36,793 bases of DNA from Brumimicrobium sp033722555 (GTDB taxonomy: Bacteria; Bacteroidota; Bacteroidia; Flavobacteriales_D; Crocinitomicaceae). This document shows positions 32,470-36,793 of the stretch, in pieces. Within the stretch, counting starts at the first letter, position 1. Each line of letters begins with the position of its first letter. The notes beneath the pieces are model-generated. The model made no database searches. It worked only from the letters and a program-made list of their open reading frames with translations, and was not told the origin of the DNA. A program made the position numbers and the translations under genes. The stretch covers positions 1 through 36,793 of the forward strand of contig JAWVYS010000029.1 of NCBI GenBank assembly GCA_033722555.1, written 5' to 3'.

Positions 32470-33051
32470 TTAACCTTCAAGATCTTCGAAGTATTTTTCG
32501 ATATGACTGTATTCGGATCTGTTTATTACTCCGTTATTGTCCACATCCCAACTTTTAAATACCGCTTCGGCCAATTCATTTTGATCAACAAAACCGTCAC
32601 GATTTATATCCCATTTGTCGAATCCTTCTACATCATAAATCGCTTCTATATATTCGTCGAAGCTTAGGTAATTATCGTCATCCGTATCATAAAAGTCGAA
32701 TTTCTTGAAAAGAAAATTGGCGAAGAACAGTTGATCGATGATTTTCCATTCTTTTTTGGAAACCAACTCATTTCCGCTGGTATCAATATAGGCGTAGATA
32801 AATCCATAGAAGTCTTCGTCATCAAGGCTCTCGTCATCTTCTGAACCAAAGTCCGTATGAAACTCACTTGTAAATGTAACTTCAAACTCATCCTCGTCGA
32901 TAAATTCGTTACCGTCGGTATCGAAGTCCGCAAATGTTACCTTATCCGGTTCGGAATCGTAACTGGGGCTGTTTTGAGCCGCAGAGAGCTGTACTAATCC
33001 TATGAAAATTAATATTAAAGAAAATATTCTGTAGTTTTTGAAGAAATTCAT
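32470..33051 (-). CDS. Secreted calcium-binding protein with five EF-hand loops
   Basis: I start at the ATG at 33051 (MNFFKNYRIFSLILIFIGLVQLSAAQ), which places the signal peptide correctly. The frame extends 22 codons further with no signal there. The mature protein is very acidic and has five EF-hand type loops: DTDGNEFIDEDE, DTSGNELVSKKE, DTDDDNYLSFDE, DINRDGFVDQNE and DVDNNGVINRSE, each with acidic or Asn residues at positions 1, 3, 5 and a Glu at 12. Odd numbers of EF-hands are less usual, since they normally pair. Exported to the periplasm or the medium. No T9SS C-terminus is present. Function is probably calcium buffering or calcium-dependent structure (inference). Confidence 0.88.
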   Translation of the reverse strand: MNFFKNYRIFSLILIFIGLVQLSAAQNSPSYDSEPDKVTFADFDTDGNEFIDEDEFEVTFTSEFHTDFGSEDDESLDDEDFYGFIYAYIDTSGNELVSKKEWKIIDQLFFANFLFKKFDFYDTDDDNYLSFDEYIEAIYDVEGFDKWDINRDGFVDQNELAEAVFKSWDVDNNGVINRSEYSHIEKYFEDLEG

Positions 33052-33241
33052 GGTATTTGTCGTTTTTTCGTTTATCAATAAGTTTGTTTCCTTTAACTTA
33101 ATAAACGAGCAATGCAAAACGAAGAATACTTTGTTAAAATACTTTAAGCAAGAGAAAGAAAATCAGGAATTTCATCAAATAAATCCCCTTTAACGTTGTT
33201 ATTTAGAACAATCACAGGTTACCAGAGAGTAGGAGAGTGGG

Positions 33242-34531
33242 TTAGAGAACGGAGGAAAGTTTTTCGAGCCCTATTCCTCTCGATCCTTTCAGTAGAATGA
33301 GATTGTTTTTAGGCTGAGCTGTTTTAAGAAATTCTTTTGCTTCTTCAGTATTTATAAAAGCTCTCACCGCATTATTATTTATTGAGATGTTTTTGTAAAT
33401 TTTTCCAACAAAAATCCCCTGAAGACCCAATGTTACGGTTAGAGCAATGATTTCTTCATGAAATCGCTGAGACTCTTCCCCTAATTCAAGCATATCACCG
33501 AGAACAAAAAATTTGTTTTCATGGTTCATCATTCCAAAACTTTCAAGGGCTGATCGGACGCTGGTTGGGTTAGCATTGTATGCGTCAAGAATCAGCGTAT
33601 TTCGTTCGGTTCGCTGAATCTGAGAACGATTATTCCTTGGCTCATAGGTTTCTATGCCTTTATTTATTTCGCCAGGTTGCAATTCAAAATAATCTCCGAT
33701 ACAAATGGCTGCAAGCATATTGTAAAAATTATATTTTCCGATAATCTTTGTTTCAATTACCGGAGACTCATAATTTTTTTTCCACCATTTCAGTTTGACC
33801 TCAGGCCCTAGTTCGATGAGTTTTCCTTGCACAGCGGCCTGATCGATAGTTCCGTAGCTGATCAGTTCTGTATTTGAGGGTAGAATTTTTTTAAGGGTTT
33901 CATCATCTTCATTGTAAAACAGCGTTCCTCCAACAGTTGAGACTGAATCATACATCTCTTTTTTGGTTCTCAAAACGCCCTCCGGACTGCCAAAGCCTTC
34001 GATATGTGCATAGCCAATGTTTGTTATAATGCCGTGTGTAGGCTGAGCGATTTCGGTTAACTCCTCGATGTCGTGAAGTTTATTAGCCCCCATTTCGATC
34101 ACGGCAATATCATAAGTGTTATTTAATCGAAGAAGGGTTAATGGAACTCCAATGTGATTATTTAAATTTCCCTGGGTATAGAGTGTTTCAAATTTTTGAC
34201 TGAGCACTGATGCTATTAATTCTTTGGTCGTGGTTTTTCCATTTGATCCCGTAATACCTATAACAGGTATGTTGAATTTCTTTCGGTGATGATTGGCAAG
34301 TTCCTGAAGAAATTTCAGGCCATTGTTTACTGAAAATATTTTCACGTTGTCGGCGTAATCAGGATTATCAACGATGGCATATTTCGCACCTTTTTTGATG
34401 GCTTCCGGGGCGAATGTATTTCCATCGAAGTTATCTCCTTTAAGCGCTATGTACAGATTGTCTTTTTCAATATTTCTACTGTCTGTAGAAACTCCCGAAC
34501 ATTTATAGAATAGATCAAATAATGATTGCAT
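33242..34531 (-). CDS. murF: UDP-MurNAc-tripeptide-D-alanyl-D-alanine ligase
   Basis: I chose the ATG at 34531 (MQSLFDLFYKCSGVSTDSRN). The frame extends 24 bases upstream to a TTG that lies inside the gldJ terminator, so that start is unlikely. The 429-residue cytosolic enzyme adds D-Ala-D-Ala to the peptidoglycan precursor. Motifs: VSTDSRNIEKDNLYIALKGDNFDG (N-terminal substrate domain), ATP loop GITGSNGKTTTKE, NLNNHIGVPLTLL, EMGANKLHDIEEL, NIGYAHIEGFGS, RNNRSQIQ, LDAYNANPTSVRSALESF and FVLGDMLELGEES. Location behind gldJ is a recurring arrangement in Flavobacteria. Confidence 0.96.
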   Translation of the reverse strand: MQSLFDLFYKCSGVSTDSRNIEKDNLYIALKGDNFDGNTFAPEAIKKGAKYAIVDNPDYADNVKIFSVNNGLKFLQELANHHRKKFNIPVIGITGSNGKTTTKELIASVLSQKFETLYTQGNLNNHIGVPLTLLRLNNTYDIAVIEMGANKLHDIEELTEIAQPTHGIITNIGYAHIEGFGSPEGVLRTKKEMYDSVSTVGGTLFYNEDDETLKKILPSNTELISYGTIDQAAVQGKLIELGPEVKLKWWKKNYESPVIETKIIGKYNFYNMLAAICIGDYFELQPGEINKGIETYEPRNNRSQIQRTERNTLILDAYNANPTSVRSALESFGMMNHENKFFVLGDMLELGEESQRFHEEIIALTVTLGLQGIFVGKIYKNISINNNAVRAFINTEEAKEFLKTAQPKNNLILLKGSRGIGLEKLSSVL

Positions 34532-34536
34532 ACGAA

Positions 34537-34568
34537 TAAAAAAAAGCCCTGACAACGCTGTCAGGGCT
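34537..34568 (-). terminator. Terminator between gldJ and murF
   Basis: Minus strand AGCCCTGACA-GCGT-TGTCAGGGCT, a perfect ten-pair stem, followed by a run of eight T. It overlaps the extended murF frame and rules out the TTG start. Confidence 0.93.
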
Positions 34569-34590
34569 TAAATATAGTGAAAATGAATTT

Positions 34591-36645
34591 TTATTTTCTG
34601 TTCTTCTTTTTATTATAGTTGATTCCTGTTGGACTTCCCACGCGATCCATCGCACATCTGAATCCAATGTAATCGGTAGATTTGTCTTCATCAAGGAATC
34701 GACGGTTTCCACCTACCATCCAGTAAGCTCTGTCTCTCCATGAACCACCTTTGTACACACGTGATTTATTGGATATCAAAGTAGTTGGCCATGCCGTACG
34801 ATCATCTCCTCCAGGTTTAATCTGGCCTCCTTTGAGGTCATATTCTTCGAATCGACTCTGATACATCACGAGCTCAGGGTCTCTTGTAGCCTGATTGATA
34901 TCATTTTTACGATCATCGTTGTCGAAGTAAATAGACGTTTCAATATCACCATCTAAATAATCGATATAATCTGATCTTCTGTAATTCAATCTTCCGATGT
35001 TTTCTTCTTCAGACACATCTCGGTACTTTAATTTACCAGGAGTATCAATAATGAATTCAGTAAATCCATCGCGAAGCATAGATATTATTTCGAAAGCATA
35101 CTCCTCACCGTCAGGACCGATTCTGATTTCATCAGCAAAAACTCCGTCAAAAATTCTGTCTTGAATAAGCATAGAGGCTTCAGTATTATATTTATCATTC
35201 TTGTACTGGATAGCCTGGTCAAGAATCTCATTCAATTTACGAATGATAGATAGTTCGATAGAATCCTTTACAAAGCCATGAGATACGAAGTAAGGATCCG
35301 GAGCGTAACCTCTTTTAACCGGGTTTGCAGATTCTGTATGTTTTGCAATACCCACCTGAATAGCTGTATCCTGCGGATCGTGTTTATTCGCAGAAATTCT
35401 CTGGTAACGTACTCTTTCGAACTCATTTAAATATTCTTTCATACCATGAACATCGTATTGCACCTGGAAATTTTTGAAATCCGTAGAGCCTGCATTGTTC
35501 AGCTGTTTTGTCTGGAAAACGTTTCCTCGGAAAGGTCTGAATTCATCCACATCTTCAGAAGATAAAGGACGATAAACGTCAAGTACCCACTCAGCAACGT
35601 TACCGGCCATGTTGTAAAGACCGTAATCATTTGGCCAATAAGATGTTACTGGAGCTGTTACGTCCGCACCGTCGTTCAAATTACCTGCAACACCCATGTA
35701 ATCCCCGCGACCACGTACAAAGTTCGCTCGTATTTTACCTTGAAACTCTTCATTTTCCTGACGAACGTAATGTCCATTCCACGGATAAATTCTTCTTTCA
35801 GTAATAACCTCAGATCCCTCACCGTCGAGATTACCGATCAAACCGTAATAGGCAAACTCCCATTCTGCTTCAGTCGGTAGTCTGTAGCGAGGAAGAAGAA
35901 TACCATCCTCCATTCGAACGATTCTTTCGCCAAGGTCCTTGCCTTTTTTACCGGTAGCTTTAGAAGGGTTAAGATCAGTTAGATTTTGTCGTACCTGCTC
36001 TTCGTACTGGCCTTCCATATAAGCTTCAGTGTTGAATGTAGCTTCATCTGCCTGATTGATGTTGAAATTAAGAACTCCTTCACGAATAAGTATATATTCA
36101 TTCACTCGGTCGGTTCTCCACTTACAATAATCGTTAGCCTGAAGCCAACTCACACCAACAACAGGATAATCCCGATAAGCTGGGTGACGTAAATAATAAT
36201 CTACATATTTTTCATTGAACCCGAGCGGTGATCTCCATACGAGAGTATCAGGCAAAGCATTTTTATAGATCATCGGATAGCTCTGATAAGCCCGGCTAAT
36301 CCAATATAAATATTCCAACCAGTGGAAATTGGTAACCTCAGTTTGATCCATGTAAAATGAAGACACCGTTAAACGTCTGGGTCTGTTATCCCAATCGTAC
36401 ATAACATCATCCTCAACACGTCCCATTGTAAATGTACCACCCTCAACGAGTATTAGTCCCGGACCTGTTTCCTGATCCACGAAGGGCACTTTTTGAAATC
36501 CTCCCATTCCAGGATTATTGTAATCCCATCCCGTAGAGTCTGAAACCTCTCTGGAACATGAAGAAACTATAGCAACAGCTCCAAAAGCCATCAGCCACTG
36601 TGTTAATCGTTTCATATTATTGGTCTTTGTTTTCATATTTTTCAT
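34591..36645 (-). CDS. gldJ: Gliding motility / T9SS lipoprotein GldJ
   Basis: The protein has up to 684 residues. The start could be at 36645, 36636 or 36615; the last (MKRLTQWLMAFGAVAIVSSC) already gives a full lipoprotein signal with Cys at residue 30 of the long form. After it comes a sulfatase-modifying-factor (SUMF1/formylglycine-generating) fold: GLILVEGGTFTMGRVEDDVMYDWDNRPRRLTVSSFYMDQTEVTNFHWLEYLYWI, YPVVGVSWLQANDYCKWRTDRVNEY, RYRLPTEAEWEFAYYG, YGLYNMAGNVAEWV and KGGSWRDRAYWMVGGNRRF plus YIGFRCA. GldJ and GldK share this fold. The MGRVEDDVMYDW...DQTEVTN pattern and the murF neighbour favour GldJ. It is longer than the roughly 560 residues I recall for the Flavobacterium protein. It supports the T9SS machinery and gliding in the periplasm. 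Confidence 0.88.
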   Translation of the reverse strand: MKNMKTKTNNMKRLTQWLMAFGAVAIVSSCSREVSDSTGWDYNNPGMGGFQKVPFVDQETGPGLILVEGGTFTMGRVEDDVMYDWDNRPRRLTVSSFYMDQTEVTNFHWLEYLYWISRAYQSYPMIYKNALPDTLVWRSPLGFNEKYVDYYLRHPAYRDYPVVGVSWLQANDYCKWRTDRVNEYILIREGVLNFNINQADEATFNTEAYMEGQYEEQVRQNLTDLNPSKATGKKGKDLGERIVRMEDGILLPRYRLPTEAEWEFAYYGLIGNLDGEGSEVITERRIYPWNGHYVRQENEEFQGKIRANFVRGRGDYMGVAGNLNDGADVTAPVTSYWPNDYGLYNMAGNVAEWVLDVYRPLSSEDVDEFRPFRGNVFQTKQLNNAGSTDFKNFQVQYDVHGMKEYLNEFERVRYQRISANKHDPQDTAIQVGIAKHTESANPVKRGYAPDPYFVSHGFVKDSIELSIIRKLNEILDQAIQYKNDKYNTEASMLIQDRIFDGVFADEIRIGPDGEEYAFEIISMLRDGFTEFIIDTPGKLKYRDVSEEENIGRLNYRRSDYIDYLDGDIETSIYFDNDDRKNDINQATRDPELVMYQSRFEEYDLKGGQIKPGGDDRTAWPTTLISNKSRVYKGGSWRDRAYWMVGGNRRFLDEDKSTDYIGFRCAMDRVGSPTGINYNKKKNRK

Positions 36646-36694
36646 TCTCTTGCCGATCTAATAACGCAGTGATCAGCTTTGGTTACATTTCATT

Positions 36695-36793
36695 TTAAAA
36701 AGACGGACACGATACCGTTCTAAAACTTGGTTGTTTTTGAGTACAGGTAAGATCAAAGCCTAAAGACACTTCATGCGATCCTCCTGATACTCC
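36695..36793 (-). CDS. C-terminus of a probable PorP/SprF-family T9SS outer-membrane protein
   Basis: Only the last 32 residues are present, read on the minus strand from the window edge to a TAA at 36695. The ending has GGSHEVSLGFDL (a final membrane strand) and KQPSFRTVSCPSF. The SHE(V/I)SL strand and the R..SCP.F tail resemble the C-terminus of PorP/SprF proteins, outer-membrane barrels that dock to T9SS components, and such genes occur next to GldJ/GldK-type genes. The call rests on a short tail, so it is moderate. It is 49 bp upstream of gldJ and probably in the same transcript. Confidence 0.55.
   Translation of the reverse strand, partial: GVSGGSHEVSLGFDLTCTQKQPSFRTVSCPSF

Noticed and set aside
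34532..34555. An extended N-terminus for murF starting at TTG
   Set aside because: The start lies inside the perfect terminator stem of gldJ. The ATG at 34531 gives the normal N-terminus.

Overview
The window comes from a Bacteroidota genome, most likely a gliding or aquatic Flavobacteriales-type bacterium. The evidence is GldJ next to murF, several large secreted proteins with type IX secretion system (T9SS) C-terminal sorting domains of both the short type A kind and the gliding-motility-associated kind, the TAnnTTTG -7 promoter element in front of several genes, and weak Shine-Dalgarno signals. Assignment below phylum level is inference. There is no rRNA, CRISPR array, transposase or phage gene.

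Layout. (1) 1-12,205, minus strand: a cobalamin riboswitch is followed by a compact run of surface genes, namely a DUF4465-like T9SS protein, a TonB-dependent receptor, a BtuG-like propeller lipoprotein and a T9SS surface protein. Behind these come a seven-bladed propeller T9SS protein, a 1228-residue Ig/PKD adhesin and the start of a tandem paralogue of that adhesin, cut by the window edge. A BtuF-like binding lipoprotein is divergent at 12,321. Together these look like a vitamin B12 capture and import locus. (2) 13,425-18,511, minus strand: a tightly packed gene run (HMG-CoA lyase, DUF2807 protein, two lipoproteins, a glutamine-amidotransferase-like protein without its catalytic residues, a fused SpmA/SpmB membrane protein and an unknown membrane protein), with pyrD just upstream. 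(3) 19,586-25,757: a DUF6089 outer-membrane barrel protein, an MsbA-like ABC exporter, rpmH, sucC, map and an unknown membrane protein. (4) 25,761-28,682, minus strand: a large glycine-rich/CUB-like secreted protein. (5) 28,683-29,964: a tRNA cluster (Ser-GCT, Pro-TGG, Arg-TCT) in which each tRNA is accompanied by a degenerate partial copy of itself. The Pro and Arg copies carry inserted, mutually exclusive inverted repeats. (6) 30,091-36,793: a small secreted orphan, a membrane-anchored orphan, an MgtC/DUF4010 membrane protein, a five-EF-hand secreted protein, murF, gldJ and the C-terminus of what looks like a PorP/SprF-family T9SS protein.

The two most interesting items are the tRNA-derived chimeric elements at 29,442-29,613 and 29,733-29,812, for which I know no described equivalent, and the riboswitch-led locus that appears to send T9SS-exported surface proteins to corrinoid capture. 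All functions here are read from sequence motifs without database searches.
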